Origin: an uncultured Verrucomicrobiaceae bacterium
Lineage (GTDB): Bacteria > Verrucomicrobiota > Verrucomicrobiia > Verrucomicrobiales > Verrucomicrobiaceae
DNA: 64,000 nucleotides
Reading direction: 5' to 3'
Assembly (NCBI GenBank): GCA_937872615.1
Contig: CALMTT010000401.1
Span: 1-64,000 of the forward strand
Shown here: positions 33,365-42,566 of the stretch, in pieces
Position numbering within the stretch: position 1 is the stretch's first letter
Layout: every line of letters begins with the position of its first letter
Made by a program: the position numbers and the translations under genes
Notes under the pieces: generated by a model
What the model was told of the DNA's origin: nothing
Seen by the model: the letters and a program-made list of their open reading frames with translations, nothing else
Database searches by the model: none

Positions 33365-35041
33365 ATGAAAACACATCGCCTCATCCCATCCCTGCTCCTG
33401 CTCGCCGTGAGCGGCAGCTTTGCCCAGCCAGCGCCCATCCCGCGCCCCCAACCGCCGAAACCGGGTGCGCACAAGCCCGGCTCGAACACCGGCGGCTCTG
33501 CCACCGATTTTGACCTGCCCGCCGAATTTCGCAGCGTCGATGGCTCGGCAAACAACACCGCGAACAGCACTTGGGGCACGCCGGGCACGCCTTTCGTGCG
33601 CCTCGCGCCTTCCGAGTATGCCGATGGCACCGGTTCGCCCGCTGGCGCCACGCGACCGAGCCCGCGTGCGATCAGCAACGCGGTGATCGCGCAGCCTTTC
33701 CTCCGACCAAACGCCCGCGGTGCCAGCGACATGATCTGGCAGTGGGGCCAGTTCATTGACCACGATCTCGATGAGACGATGACGGCGACGCCGGAGGAGG
33801 CTTTTCCGATCCTCGTGCCCACTGGCGATCCTTCGTTTGATCCCACGAGCACCGGCACGGTCACGATCCCGCTCTCGCGCTCGATTTACACATTGGCCAG
33901 CGGCAAACGCGAGCAGACCAACGCCATCACGGCCTACATCGATGCCTCGATGGTCTATGGCTCCGATGCCGCGCGTGCCACCGGCCTGCGTGCACTCGAT
34001 GGAACGGGCCGCCTGAAGGTCGGTGAGGGTGATTTGCTGCCCTTCAATACCGCCGGGCTGCCGAACGCACCTCCCGGACCCGTCTTCTACCTCGCGGGCG
34101 ATGTGCGTGTGAATGAGCAAATCGGCCTCATGGCCATCCACACGCTCTTTGTGCGCGAGCACAACTACTGGGCCGCTGAGTATCAAAAGGCGAATCCCGG
34201 CGTGGATGACGAGGAGACCTATCAATTCGCCCGCATGATCGTGTCCGCTGAAATTCAGTCGATCACCTTCCGTGAGTTCCTGCCGGTGCTCATCGGCCAG
34301 GCGATGCCCGCGTATCGCGGCTACGACGCCACGGTGAATGCCACGGTCTCGAATGAATTCGCCACCGCGGCCTATCGCCTCGGTCACACGCTGCTCTCGC
34401 CGCAGATTTTGCTGCGCAATGCCGATGGCAGCGATGTCACGGGCACGCCGCTGGCACTGCGCGATGCCTTCTTCAACCTTCCGGTGTATGCCGCGAATGG
34501 CATAGATCCCATCCTGCGCGGCCTTGTCTCGCAGCGTGCCCAGGAACTCGATGAATGGCTCGTCGATGATGTGCGGAATTTCCTTTTCGGTGCCCCGGGC
34601 AGCGGTGGCTTCGACCTTGCCTCGCTGAACATTCAACGCGGCCGCGATCATGGTCTGCCGAGCTTTGCGAACATGCGCAAGGCCCTCAAACTGCCTCCGG
34701 TGACCCGTTTCGAGGACATTACGCGGAATCGCGATGTGCTCGCCGAGCTGCGCAATGCCTACACCTCGCCCGCGGATGTCGATTTGTGGGTCGGCGGCCT
34801 CTGCGAGACCGATCGTCCCGGCTCGATGGTGGGCGAGACCTTCACGCGAATCCTTGTCGATCAATTCCGCCGTTGCCGCGATGGCGACCGCTTCTGGTAT
34901 CAGGCCTACCTGCCCGCCGGCCTCGTCCGCGCCGTGGAGCAGCAGACGCTCGCCACCATCATTCGCCGCAACACCGGGATCAAAACCGAGATTTCCGACA
35001 ACGCCTTCCTCGCGCCACCCCCGCGCCGCGGAGGACGTTGA
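33365..35041 (+). CDS. Exported animal-type heme peroxidase (peroxinectin-like)
   Basis: A 558-residue secreted protein of the animal heme peroxidase superfamily (An_peroxidase). After a signal peptide (about 1-20), the distal-histidine motif QWGQFIDHDLDET is seen at about 125-137, the conserved FVREHNYWA region at about 263, the proximal-histidine segment AYRLGHTLLS at about 340, and NIQRGRDHGLPSF near 425 as in mammalian enzymes. It lacks the covalent-heme features I can identify, so substrate (halide or organic) is unknown. A terminator hairpin follows the stop. Confidence 0.9.
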   Translation: MKTHRLIPSLLLLAVSGSFAQPAPIPRPQPPKPGAHKPGSNTGGSATDFDLPAEFRSVDGSANNTANSTWGTPGTPFVRLAPSEYADGTGSPAGATRPSPRAISNAVIAQPFLRPNARGASDMIWQWGQFIDHDLDETMTATPEEAFPILVPTGDPSFDPTSTGTVTIPLSRSIYTLASGKREQTNAITAYIDASMVYGSDAARATGLRALDGTGRLKVGEGDLLPFNTAGLPNAPPGPVFYLAGDVRVNEQIGLMAIHTLFVREHNYWAAEYQKANPGVDDEETYQFARMIVSAEIQSITFREFLPVLIGQAMPAYRGYDATVNATVSNEFATAAYRLGHTLLSPQILLRNADGSDVTGTPLALRDAFFNLPVYAANGIDPILRGLVSQRAQELDEWLVDDVRNFLFGAPGSGGFDLASLNIQRGRDHGLPSFANMRKALKLPPVTRFEDITRNRDVLAELRNAYTSPADVDLWVGGLCETDRPGSMVGETFTRILVDQFRRCRDGDRFWYQAYLPAGLVRAVEQQTLATIIRRNTGIKTEISDNAFLAPPPRRGGR

Positions 35042-35072
35042 TCGGTCTGAAGGAGTGTTGAGGTGAACCACG

Positions 35073-35103
35073 CCGGGCGTTGGACGGGAGGTCCAGCGCC
35101 CGG
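35073..35103 (+). terminator. Rho-independent terminator after the peroxidase gene
   Basis: A 13-bp stem (35073-35085 with 35091-35103, one G-U pair) with a 5-nt loop GGGAG and a following TCTTTT run, 32 bp past the peroxidase stop and before nadE. Confidence 0.82.
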
Positions 35104-35147
35104 TCTTTTGCTGGCGGTCAAAAGCAGCCGTGCTAGGCTCCGCCCCC

Positions 35148-37103
35148 ATGCCAGCCCGCAAGCCTTCCGCCGCCGAAATCCGTGAATCGCACGGCTTTGT
35201 CCGTGTCGCCGCCGTGTCACCGGAGCTGGTGCTCGGTCATCCGGGTAAAAATGCCGTCATCATGGCCAAGGAGGCTCTCCGCCTCGCGAGCGAAGGCTGC
35301 CGCGTGATCGTTTTTCCCGAGCTCAGCCTCACCGGCTACTCCTGTGGCGATTTGTTTCATACGCAGACGCTGCGCACGCAGGCCATGCAGGCGCTCGCCA
35401 TGCTCACGGATGCCACGGCGGATTGTGATGCGCTCATCGTCACCGGCCTGCCGCTCCTCGTTGAAGGTCGTCTCTACAATGTGGCCGCCGTGCTCGGCGG
35501 AGGCGAGGTGCTTGGTTTTGTGCCTAAAACGCATCTGCCGAACTCGGCGGAGTTTTATGAGCGTCGCTGGTTCTCGCCCGCTCACACGCTCGTGGAGCCT
35601 GAAATCGGTCTCACGGATCAAATCAGTGCGCCCATCGGCACGAACCTGCTTTTTCAGCTCAGCGGCATTCCGGGCTGCGTGCTCGGTGTGGAGCTTTGCG
35701 AAGACCTTTGGACCGTGAATCCGCCCTCTGGGCCGCTCGCTCTCGCCGGAGCCACGATCATTGTGAATCCCTCCGCCAGCACCGAACTGCTCGGCAAGGC
35801 CCCGTATCGTCGCTCGCTCGTCGCGCAGCAGTCCGCACGCTGCCTCGCGGCCTATGTGTATGCCGGAGCAGGCGCGGGCGAGTCGAGCACGGATGTCGTT
35901 TACTCCGGTCACTGCCTCATCGCGGAAAACGGTGCTATCCTCGGCGAGTCGGAGCGATTCAGTTTCGATACCAAAACCGTCATCGCCGATGTCGATGTGC
36001 CGCATCTGCTGCACGAACGCATGCGCAGCACCTGCTTCCGCGATGAACGTCCCACACTCGAAACCGAGATCGTGACCTTCCATTTCGACTCCGCGACCAC
36101 GAAAGATGCCTCGTTGCGTCGTCCGCTCACGCCGCATCCCTTTGTCCCGCATGCCAAGGCTGACCGGAATGCCGTGTGCGAAGAGATCTTCGCCATTCAA
36201 AGCACCGCGCTGGCTCGTCGCCTTCGTCAAACGCAGTCCAAGACCGCCGTCATCGGCCTCTCCGGCGGCCTCGATTCCACGCTGGCACTTCTCGTGATGC
36301 TCGATGCGGTGAAACGCGCCAAATTGCCCGCGTGCAAGATCCTCGCCATCACCATGCCAGGCTTTGGCACCACCAAACGCACGCGTGGCAATGCCGAAAA
36401 GCTCGCCGAGGTGCTTGGCATCGAGCTGCGCACCATCTCGATCAACGATGCCGTGCGCCAGCATTTCAAAGACATCGGCCACGCCGAGTCGCAGCACGAT
36501 GCCACTTATGAAAACTCGCAGGCCCGCGAGCGCACGCAGCTCCTCATGGACCTCGCGAACAAGACCGGCGGCATCGTTGTGGGCACCGGCGACCTCTCGG
36601 AGGCCGCGCTTGGCTGGTGCACCTTTAATGGCGATCACATGTCGATGTATCACGTGAACGCCGGCGTGCCGAAAACCCTCGTGCGCTACCTCATCGAATG
36701 GTGCGCCGAAGGTCCCTTCGCCGCGAAGGCGGGCGACATCCTGCGCGACATCGCCGACACGCCGATCACGCCCGAGTTGCTGCCGCTCAACGCCGACAAA
36801 TCGCTCCAGCAGAAGACCGAGGACACCATCGGCCCTTACGAGCTGCACGACTTCTTCCTCTTCCACTTCGTCCGCCACGGCAGCAATGCCGCGAAGATTC
36901 AGTGGCTGGCCGAGATCGCCTTTGCCGGGCGTCACAAGCCCGCCGTGATCGCGAAATGGCTCGCCGTCTTCTTCAAACGCTTCGCCCAGAACCAGTTCAA
37001 ACGCTCCAGCATGCCCGACGGCCCCAAAGTCGGCACCGTCGCCCTCTCGCCCCGCGGCGACTGGCGCATGCCAAGCGACTTCAGCGGTGATCTGGGAGCG
37101 TGA
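35148..37103 (+). CDS. nadE: Glutamine-dependent NAD+ synthetase
   Basis: A 651-residue two-domain enzyme catalysing the last step of NAD biosynthesis, amidation of NaAD. The N-terminal nitrilase domain contains the catalytic triad Glu (FPELSLTGYSCGDL), Lys (PKTHLPN) and Cys (GVELCEDLW). The C-terminal synthetase domain contains the P-loop GLSGGLDSTLALL and GTGDLSEAALGWCTFNGDHMSMY. The ammonia tunnel joins the two. ATG 35148 is the first plausible start. The gene is isolated between a terminator and a convergent gene. Confidence 0.96.
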   Translation: MPARKPSAAEIRESHGFVRVAAVSPELVLGHPGKNAVIMAKEALRLASEGCRVIVFPELSLTGYSCGDLFHTQTLRTQAMQALAMLTDATADCDALIVTGLPLLVEGRLYNVAAVLGGGEVLGFVPKTHLPNSAEFYERRWFSPAHTLVEPEIGLTDQISAPIGTNLLFQLSGIPGCVLGVELCEDLWTVNPPSGPLALAGATIIVNPSASTELLGKAPYRRSLVAQQSARCLAAYVYAGAGAGESSTDVVYSGHCLIAENGAILGESERFSFDTKTVIADVDVPHLLHERMRSTCFRDERPTLETEIVTFHFDSATTKDASLRRPLTPHPFVPHAKADRNAVCEEIFAIQSTALARRLRQTQSKTAVIGLSGGLDSTLALLVMLDAVKRAKLPACKILAITMPGFGTTKRTRGNAEKLAEVLGIELRTISINDAVRQHFKDIGHAESQHDATYENSQARERTQLLMDLANKTGGIVVGTGDLSEAALGWCTFNGDHMSMYHVNAGVPKTLVRYLIEWCAEGPFAAKAGDILRDIADTPITPELLPLNADKSLQQKTEDTIGPYELHDFFLFHFVRHGSNAAKIQWLAEIAFAGRHKPAVIAKWLAVFFKRFAQNQFKRSSMPDGPKVGTVALSPRGDWRMPSDFSGDLGA

Positions 37104-37132
37104 GACGAGTCAGCCTAGGGGCACTGTTTGAT

Positions 37133-37738
37133 TCACGGTTTAGGTGCCGCATGAGGCGCTGTCAGACGAAGGAACGATAGAAATGCCTGCCGCTGCGAAG
37201 CCGGGTGAAATGCTCTTTGCGGCACGCAGTGCTCGAGGCCATCCGAGAACCACATTAACACGCCTTCGTCCGTTGATGCGAACGCCACGAGTTCTGCCCA
37301 ATTTCGTTCATACTGCCCCTTGCCCACCTGTTCGATTCGAATGATCGCTTCAGAGAATTTCAAAACGAACTCCTGCGAAATCGGGACCGAGGCACGAATC
37401 TTGTGCCGCTGTATCATGGGAGCGAACAAGTGCCTCCAGACGATCATCCACCCCATGGCACTGAACAACGCGCTTTGCCAAACTGGTGCGCTTTGAATGA
37501 TGCCGGCGATGTTTGCCAAACCACCTCCCAACCAGATAAAACCGAGTCCCACGAGGCAGATCCGCAGCCAAGGTCGAAGCTGGCTGCTCCGACGAACAGA
37601 CGCCTCATAGGCCTGCAGAATCTCTTCTCTGCCGGTGACAAAACAAAAAACAAACTCTGGCTGGCCAGTTGCACTTGGTGCTGGGGTAATGCGGCTGTCG
37701 TCAGGCGGAGGAAGGACTCCTGCTTGTGTTGGATTCAT
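37133..37738 (-). CDS. Two-helix membrane protein, YcxB-like
   Basis: A 201-residue protein with two adjacent transmembrane helices (about residues 58-102, LRICLVGLGFIWLGGGLANIAGII and WQSALFSAMGWMIVW) and a C-terminal cytoplasmic domain of about 80 residues (IIRIEQVGKGQYERNWAELVAFASTDEGVLMWF). That arrangement, with a β-rich domain after a helix pair, fits the YcxB-like family; function unknown. It is convergent with nadE and lies 30 bp from it. ATG at 37738 is chosen from two close Met codons. Confidence 0.65.
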   Translation of the reverse strand: MNPTQAGVLPPPDDSRITPAPSATGQPEFVFCFVTGREEILQAYEASVRRSSQLRPWLRICLVGLGFIWLGGGLANIAGIIQSAPVWQSALFSAMGWMIVWRHLFAPMIQRHKIRASVPISQEFVLKFSEAIIRIEQVGKGQYERNWAELVAFASTDEGVLMWFSDGLEHCVPQRAFHPASQRQAFLSFLRLTAPHAAPKP

Positions 37739-37771
37739 AAGCTTGGACAAGCGATCCTTGGAAAAAATAGA

Positions 37772-38827
37772 TCACTTCATCTCCCGGAGCGGCACGACCT
37801 TTCGGTCCAGATCATGTACCGCGTGGATGCGGCGCACGGTGCCGCTGCGGGCACGCATGAGGATGGAGTGGGTCTCGACGCGATGACCGACAAGGCGGCA
37901 GCCGGGAAGCAGCGGGCTGTCACTGATGCCCGTGGCGCAGAAAAGGGCGCTCTCGCCGAGGATGAGGTCGTCGATGCGGAAGACCTTGTTCAGCTCTTCC
38001 TCGCCCACTTCGGCGATGATCTCCGCTTTGTGCTCCTCCGTGTGCGGCCACATGCGGAGCTGCATGTCTCCGCCGAGGCATTTCAGCGCGGCAGCGGCGA
38101 GGATGCCTTCCGGCGAGCCGCCCATGCCGATATAGAGATCCACATTGGAATCCGGCAGCGAAGGCGCGACGGCGGCGGCGATGTCGCCATCGGAGATCAT
38201 GCGCAACGCAGCACCGCTTTCACGGATCTGTCGCACGATGTCCGCATGACGCGGGCGGTCCATGGTGGAGACGACCAGATCCCGTTCACGCTTGCCCAAG
38301 GCGGTGGCGACAAAGGCAATGACGTCCTTCAAAGGCATGTCGAGGAAGCAGCGGTCCCCCTTCTCGATGAGCGCCTTCTTCACGGCGGGACCGTAGGCGA
38401 TCTTGTGCGAGTAAAAGGAAGGCAGGTTCTTCATCGCGCAAGGGGCTCCATCCGGCACCTGCGCCGCGGCGATCACCGAGACGCTGTTCGGCATGCCTTT
38501 CGCGATGTTGCTGGTGCCATCAATCGGGTCGAGCGCGATGTTGAAACGCGGTGAGCCATCCCGCCAGGTGCCGAGATGCTCGCCAATGAAGATGCCGGGT
38601 GCGTTGTCCTTGATGCCTTCGCCGATAACGACCTCGCCGCGGATGTCGAGGATGTCGAAGACGCCGTAAATCGCCGAGCAGGCTGCTCCATCGGCGAGTT
38701 CCTTCTCACCACGACCCAGCCAGTGGATGGCTTGCAAAGCGGCGTTTTCGGTGGCGCGGACGAATTCGAACTCGAGAACGCGTTCAAGGTCGAGGGTGGA
38801 GCGGAGCGGGGGCAGGCTGTTGGACAT
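37772..38827 (-). CDS. glpX: Fructose-1,6-bisphosphatase class II
   Basis: A 351-residue gluconeogenic enzyme that dephosphorylates fructose 1,6-bisphosphate. The GlpX family motifs are seen: WLGRGEKELADGAA, IGEGIKDNAPGIFIGEHLG, the metal-binding NIALDPIDGTSNIAKGMPNS (about 98-117), and GMGGSPEGILAAAALKCLGGDM. Full length. It is expressed alone; a hypothetical membrane-protein gene follows on the same strand after 33 bp. Confidence 0.95.
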   Translation of the reverse strand: MSNSLPPLRSTLDLERVLEFEFVRATENAALQAIHWLGRGEKELADGAACSAIYGVFDILDIRGEVVIGEGIKDNAPGIFIGEHLGTWRDGSPRFNIALDPIDGTSNIAKGMPNSVSVIAAAQVPDGAPCAMKNLPSFYSHKIAYGPAVKKALIEKGDRCFLDMPLKDVIAFVATALGKRERDLVVSTMDRPRHADIVRQIRESGAALRMISDGDIAAAVAPSLPDSNVDLYIGMGGSPEGILAAAALKCLGGDMQLRMWPHTEEHKAEIIAEVGEEELNKVFRIDDLILGESALFCATGISDSPLLPGCRLVGHRVETHSILMRARSGTVRRIHAVHDLDRKVVPLREMK

Positions 38828-38875
38828 GGGCTGAGTAAATCCGAATGATGCGGTGATGTCGAAGGCAGAAGTGCG

Positions 38876-39688
38876 CTATTTCTGGCACTTCGGGCAGAAA
38901 AAGGTCGAGCGTTGGCCGAGGACGATCTTTTTCACCTTCGCTCCGCAGGCGCGGCAGGGCTCGCCAGCTCGATCATAAACGCGGAGGGTTTGCTTGAAGT
39001 AGCCGGGCTCGCCTTTTTCGTTGAGGAAGTCCCGCAGCGTGGTGCCGCCCATCTCGATGGAGGCCGCGAGCACCTCGCGGATGGCGGCGACGAGTTTTTC
39101 AAGGCGAGGCAGGCTCACCTTACCCGCTGGTTTGCGTGGATCGATGCCCGCCATGAAGAGCGCCTCGCTGGCATAAATGTTGCCGACACCCACGACGACA
39201 TGCGCGTCCATGATGACCAGCTTGATGGCGGCGGTTTTGCCAGCGCAGGCTTGCTTGAGATGGCTGGCGTTGAAATCGGGTCCAAGCGGCTCGGGGCCGA
39301 GATCACACAGCAGTTTGTGATTTTGCGGATCACCTTCGATCAGTAGCGCGGCTCCAAAACGACGCGGATCATGCAGGCGGAGCTGCTTTCCGGTGTCCAT
39401 CGTGAGGGCAAAGTGGTCATGCTTCCGCCATGGCGTGTCCGGCGGCACGATGCGGAGGCTGCCGGACATGCCGAGATGCAGCAGCAGCGTGCCTTTCGCC
39501 GTGTGAAAGAGCATATACTTCGCCCGGCGCTCGCCTGTGGTGATGCGCTGGCCTTCGAGGTCATGCATCGCATCCGGCACCGGCCAGCGGAGACGTTTGT
39601 CACGCACGATCACCTCGGTGATGCGATGGCGAATCAGATGCGGCGAGACGCCGCGGAGGGTGGTTTCGACTTCGGGAAGCTCGGGCAT
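38876..39688 (-). CDS. mutM: Formamidopyrimidine-DNA glycosylase (Fpg/MutM)
   Basis: A 270-residue bifunctional glycosylase/AP lyase that removes 8-oxoguanine and formamidopyrimidines. The N-terminal catalytic PELPEVET begins right after Met, with Pro as the Schiff-base nucleophile. The helix-two-turn-helix MDAHVVVGVGNIYASEALFMAGIDP is at about 150-175 and the C-terminal zinc finger is complete: CRACG ... CPKCQK. It is the standard length of the family. ATG 39688 is required because Pro-2 must be exposed. Confidence 0.96.
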   Translation of the reverse strand: MPELPEVETTLRGVSPHLIRHRITEVIVRDKRLRWPVPDAMHDLEGQRITTGERRAKYMLFHTAKGTLLLHLGMSGSLRIVPPDTPWRKHDHFALTMDTGKQLRLHDPRRFGAALLIEGDPQNHKLLCDLGPEPLGPDFNASHLKQACAGKTAAIKLVIMDAHVVVGVGNIYASEALFMAGIDPRKPAGKVSLPRLEKLVAAIREVLAASIEMGGTTLRDFLNEKGEPGYFKQTLRVYDRAGEPCRACGAKVKKIVLGQRSTFFCPKCQK

Positions 39689-39813
39689 GGACAGCCGGAT
39701 GGTGGGCGGTGTTGCCCGCACGGCAAGAGCCACCTGTGTGTGTTAGCATAACATGCAGGCCCGTGATATTCCTCGCCGCCACGGCCGTCTTTCTCTGCCA
39801 TCCTGCACACCGC

Positions 39814-40746
39814 ATGAAACGCTTCTTCGACTGGTTCAACAATCTCTACCCCGTTTGGCTCGTGAGCCTCGCGGTCATCGCGTTTTTCAAGCCGCCGGTG
39901 ATGCTGTGGTTCAATTCCGACTGGGTCTTCTGGTCGCTCGCGGCCTCGATGCTTGGAATGGGGCTCACGCTGAGCTTGGATGACTTCAAAGCCATCGGCC
40001 GCATGCCGGGAAGCGTGGCGCTGGGCTTCATCGCTCAATACACGATCATGCCGCTGGCCGGGTGGGCCACGGCGAAGATGCTCAACTTGGAGCCAGGCCT
40101 CGCGGTTGGCATTATTTTGGTGGCAAGTTGCCCCGGCGGCATGGCATCGAACATGATCAGCTACCTCGCCCGGGCGAATGTGGCGCTGTCTGTCGTGCTG
40201 ACGCTGTTCTCGACCATCCTTGCGTTCTTTTTCACACCCATGTGGACCAGCACGCTCGCGGGACAGTATGTGCCGGTGGACGCTGTGAAACTGGCACTGG
40301 ATGCGTGCAAGCTCACCCTCGCTCCCGTGGTGCTTGGCGTGCTCATTCGCTGGAAACTGCCTCGAACGGCTGATCAAATTGGTGCCTGCGGACCCACGGT
40401 GGCGGTGCTCGCCTTTACCTGCGTCACCGGCGGCATCGTGGCCGCCAGCGCGGCGGCCATCGCGAAGAACTTTGGTGTCCTGGCACTCGCGGCGTTCGTG
40501 CTGCACGTCATCGGGTTCAGCGTGGGCTATGTGTTGCCGAAGTTGCTTCGCTATCCCGAGTCCATCGCCCGCACGGTCAGCATCGAGGTGGGCATGCAAA
40601 ACGGCGGCATGGCCGCGTCGCTCGCGCGGATGCATTTTGCCAGCATGCCGCTGGCCGCGGCAGCCGGTGTGTTCAGTGGCGTGATGCAAAACATCATCGG
40701 CGGCATCGCCGCGGCGATCTGGAAGCGTCGTCCACCTTCCGCATGA
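39814..40746 (+). CDS. Bile acid:sodium symporter family (BASS) transporter
   Basis: A 310-residue membrane protein with about ten helices. It shows SLDDFKAIGRMPGSVALGFIAQYTIMPLAGW and VASCPGGMASNMISYLARAN, which is the conserved Na+-binding region of the BASS fold, and IEVGMQNGGMAASLARMHF in the second half. BASS proteins import bile acids, pyruvate, pantoate or other organic acids. The next gene starts inside its stop codon (ATGA), so it forms an operon with a kinase and an aldolase, which suggests a carboxylate or sugar-acid substrate. Confidence 0.9.
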   Translation: MKRFFDWFNNLYPVWLVSLAVIAFFKPPVMLWFNSDWVFWSLAASMLGMGLTLSLDDFKAIGRMPGSVALGFIAQYTIMPLAGWATAKMLNLEPGLAVGIILVASCPGGMASNMISYLARANVALSVVLTLFSTILAFFFTPMWTSTLAGQYVPVDAVKLALDACKLTLAPVVLGVLIRWKLPRTADQIGACGPTVAVLAFTCVTGGIVAASAAAIAKNFGVLALAAFVLHVIGFSVGYVLPKLLRYPESIARTVSIEVGMQNGGMAASLARMHFASMPLAAAAGVFSGVMQNIIGGIAAAIWKRRPPSA

Positions 40747-41846
40747 GCCGTCGCGATATCTATTATTGGAAATGTGACCGTCCCGCGGCTTTTCATGGCA
40801 CGCAGGTTCGTGGTGAAGCGGATGCTGCAATCACGCGTGAACTCGAACAGGAGCTTTGCAGGCACTTTGACACCTCAAACGTCGTTTTGCAGCCCGGCAG
40901 TGGTCAGGGCAATCATCTCACTTGGACTGCCGAGGTGGATGGAAAGGCTCTTTTCATCCGTGTGGAGAACGGACCGGAAAAGGATGGGCACTTGGCGGTG
41001 GAGAGCACGGTCCTGGATTGGGTGCGCGAAGCAGGGGTGCGCACGCCACGCGTGTTTGGCTGCGATGCGACGCGGAGTCGCGTGCCGTTTGCGTGGCAGG
41101 CTTTGGAACGAATCTCCGTGCCCGATTTGAATCAGTGGTTCAAGCAGGGGACGCTGGAGGTGCCGAAGGTGGCGTTTGAGATCGGCGCGGCGGTGGCGAA
41201 GTGGCAGGAGATCACGTTCGAGGGCTTTGGGGTATTAGAGTGGTCCGCACAGTCCTCTGTGCGGAACGAGGGCCAAGGAACGTCCGAACCGCACAGAGGA
41301 CTGTGCGGACCACATTTTCGCTACGCGGACTATTTCCACCTCCGACTTGATGAGCATCTGCGCTTTTTGACGACGCGGGGCTTCTTGGTGAATGCGGATG
41401 AGATTCGAGCGGAAATCGAAAGCCATCGTCCGCTGCTCGATCTCGCTCCGGGATGCCTTGTTCATAAGGATCTGGCGCTTTGGAACATCCTCGGCACCGA
41501 GCGGGAGATTTATGACTTCATTGACTTTGATGACAGTATTGCGGGTGATTCGATGGATGATCTGTCGTTGTTGGCATGCTTTCATGACGCGGCGTTTTTG
41601 CAGCGGTCCTTCGAGGGGTATCAAAGTGTGCGTCGACTGCCGGAGGAGCATCTGCGGCGTTTTTGGCTGCACTTGCTGCGGAACATGATCGTGAAATCAG
41701 TGATCCGCGTCGGCGCGGGCTACTTTGAGCGCGATGGGGGCTTCTTTTTGAATTCGCCCGGCACGAATCTCCGCCAGATCACGCTTTCAAAGCTCGCCAC
41801 GGCCTTGCGGGGCTTGCGAGAGGGCAGCGGGCTCGACATTCTCTGA
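40743..41846 (+). CDS. APH-fold phosphotransferase, with palindromic insert
   Basis: A 367-residue kinase of the aminoglycoside-phosphotransferase/choline-kinase superfamily. Motifs: catalytic LVHKDLALWNIL at about 239, with Lys in place of the usual Gly of HGD, and the metal-binding FIDFDDSIAGDSMDDLS at about 258. The N-terminal YYWKCDRPAAFHGT is unusual. A 25-residue segment near 167-191 (WSAQSSVRNEGQGTSEPHRG...) is encoded by a perfect inverted repeat (41240-41313) and is absent from a normal APH N-lobe/C-lobe junction. Starts in the stop of the BASS gene; aldolase follows after 3 bp. Substrate unknown, probably the imported acid or its derivative. Confidence 0.8.
   Translation: MSRRDIYYWKCDRPAAFHGTQVRGEADAAITRELEQELCRHFDTSNVVLQPGSGQGNHLTWTAEVDGKALFIRVENGPEKDGHLAVESTVLDWVREAGVRTPRVFGCDATRSRVPFAWQALERISVPDLNQWFKQGTLEVPKVAFEIGAAVAKWQEITFEGFGVLEWSAQSSVRNEGQGTSEPHRGLCGPHFRYADYFHLRLDEHLRFLTTRGFLVNADEIRAEIESHRPLLDLAPGCLVHKDLALWNILGTEREIYDFIDFDDSIAGDSMDDLSLLACFHDAAFLQRSFEGYQSVRRLPEEHLRRFWLHLLRNMIVKSVIRVGAGYFERDGGFFLNSPGTNLRQITLSKLATALRGLREGSGLDIL
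41240..41313. repeat. In-frame palindromic element in the BASS-operon kinase
   Basis: Perfect 25-bp inverted repeats (41240-41264 and 41289-41313) around a 24-bp spacer. Each arm contains its own hairpin: CCGCACAG-tcct-CTGTGCGG and its complement. The block lies inside the kinase frame and adds a Ser/Gly/Pro-rich peptide. The dyad within a dyad could form a cruciform or double stem-loop. Confidence 0.85.
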
Positions 41847-41849
41847 ACC

Positions 41850-42563
41850 ATGAAAACACACATCGGCACTTTTATCTCCATCGGATCACCAGCGGTCACG
41901 GAACTCGCTGCGGAATGCGGCTATGACTGGGTGCTGATCGATCTCGAGCATGGTTGCGAGTCCGAGGCCGCGCTGCCGAACCAACTGCGTGCCCTGCGTG
42001 GCAGCCAAACGCTGGCGATCGTGCGCGTGAGTGCGCCGCATGCCGATTTGATCGGTCGCGTGCTCGATTGGGGCGCGGATGGCATCATGGTGCCGCATGT
42101 GGATACCGTGGCGCAGGCGGAGCATTGCGTGAAAGCGGCCACGTATCCGCCGAAGGGCATCCGCGGGGTTTCACGAACGGTGCGGGCTTATGGTTATGGC
42201 ATGCGTTTGCCTGGCGATGAGATGCCGAAACCGATTATTTTGGCTCAAATCGAGACGGCGGAAGGTGTTTCGAATGCGGAGGCCATCGCTGCGGTGGAGG
42301 GCATTGATGCCTTGTTCATCGGTCCGGCGGATTTGAGCTATGATTTGAAGGCAAGGAAGTCGCCACGCAGTTACGACGAGTGTCTTGATACGGTCGCGAA
42401 GGCCGCAAAGGCTCACGGCAAGGGCTGCGGCATTCTCGTTCGCCATGCTGACGACAAGGAAATGCTCAAAGCGCTCGGCTTGAACTGGCTCGCGATGGAT
42501 TCCGACCTTTCGCTCGTGCGCGAGGGCTTCAAGCGGAACCTCGAAACAGCACGGCGTTGGTGA
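41850..42563 (+). CDS. HpcH/HpaI-family class II aldolase
   Basis: A 237-residue metal-dependent aldolase of the HpcH/HpaI/citrate-lyase family, which cleaves 2-keto-3-deoxy or 4-hydroxy-2-oxo acids to pyruvate and an aldehyde. Seen: GYDWVLIDLEHG near residue 25, GADGIMVPHVDT near 73, the metal-ligand Glu of AQIETAEGVSNAEAI and Asp of FIGPADLSYDL. Third gene of the BASS transporter/kinase/aldolase operon. The physiological substrate is not known, but the set suggests uptake and cleavage of a 2-oxo acid. Confidence 0.88.
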   Translation: MKTHIGTFISIGSPAVTELAAECGYDWVLIDLEHGCESEAALPNQLRALRGSQTLAIVRVSAPHADLIGRVLDWGADGIMVPHVDTVAQAEHCVKAATYPPKGIRGVSRTVRAYGYGMRLPGDEMPKPIILAQIETAEGVSNAEAIAAVEGIDALFIGPADLSYDLKARKSPRSYDECLDTVAKAAKAHGKGCGILVRHADDKEMLKALGLNWLAMDSDLSLVREGFKRNLETARRW

Positions 42564-42566
42564 GGC

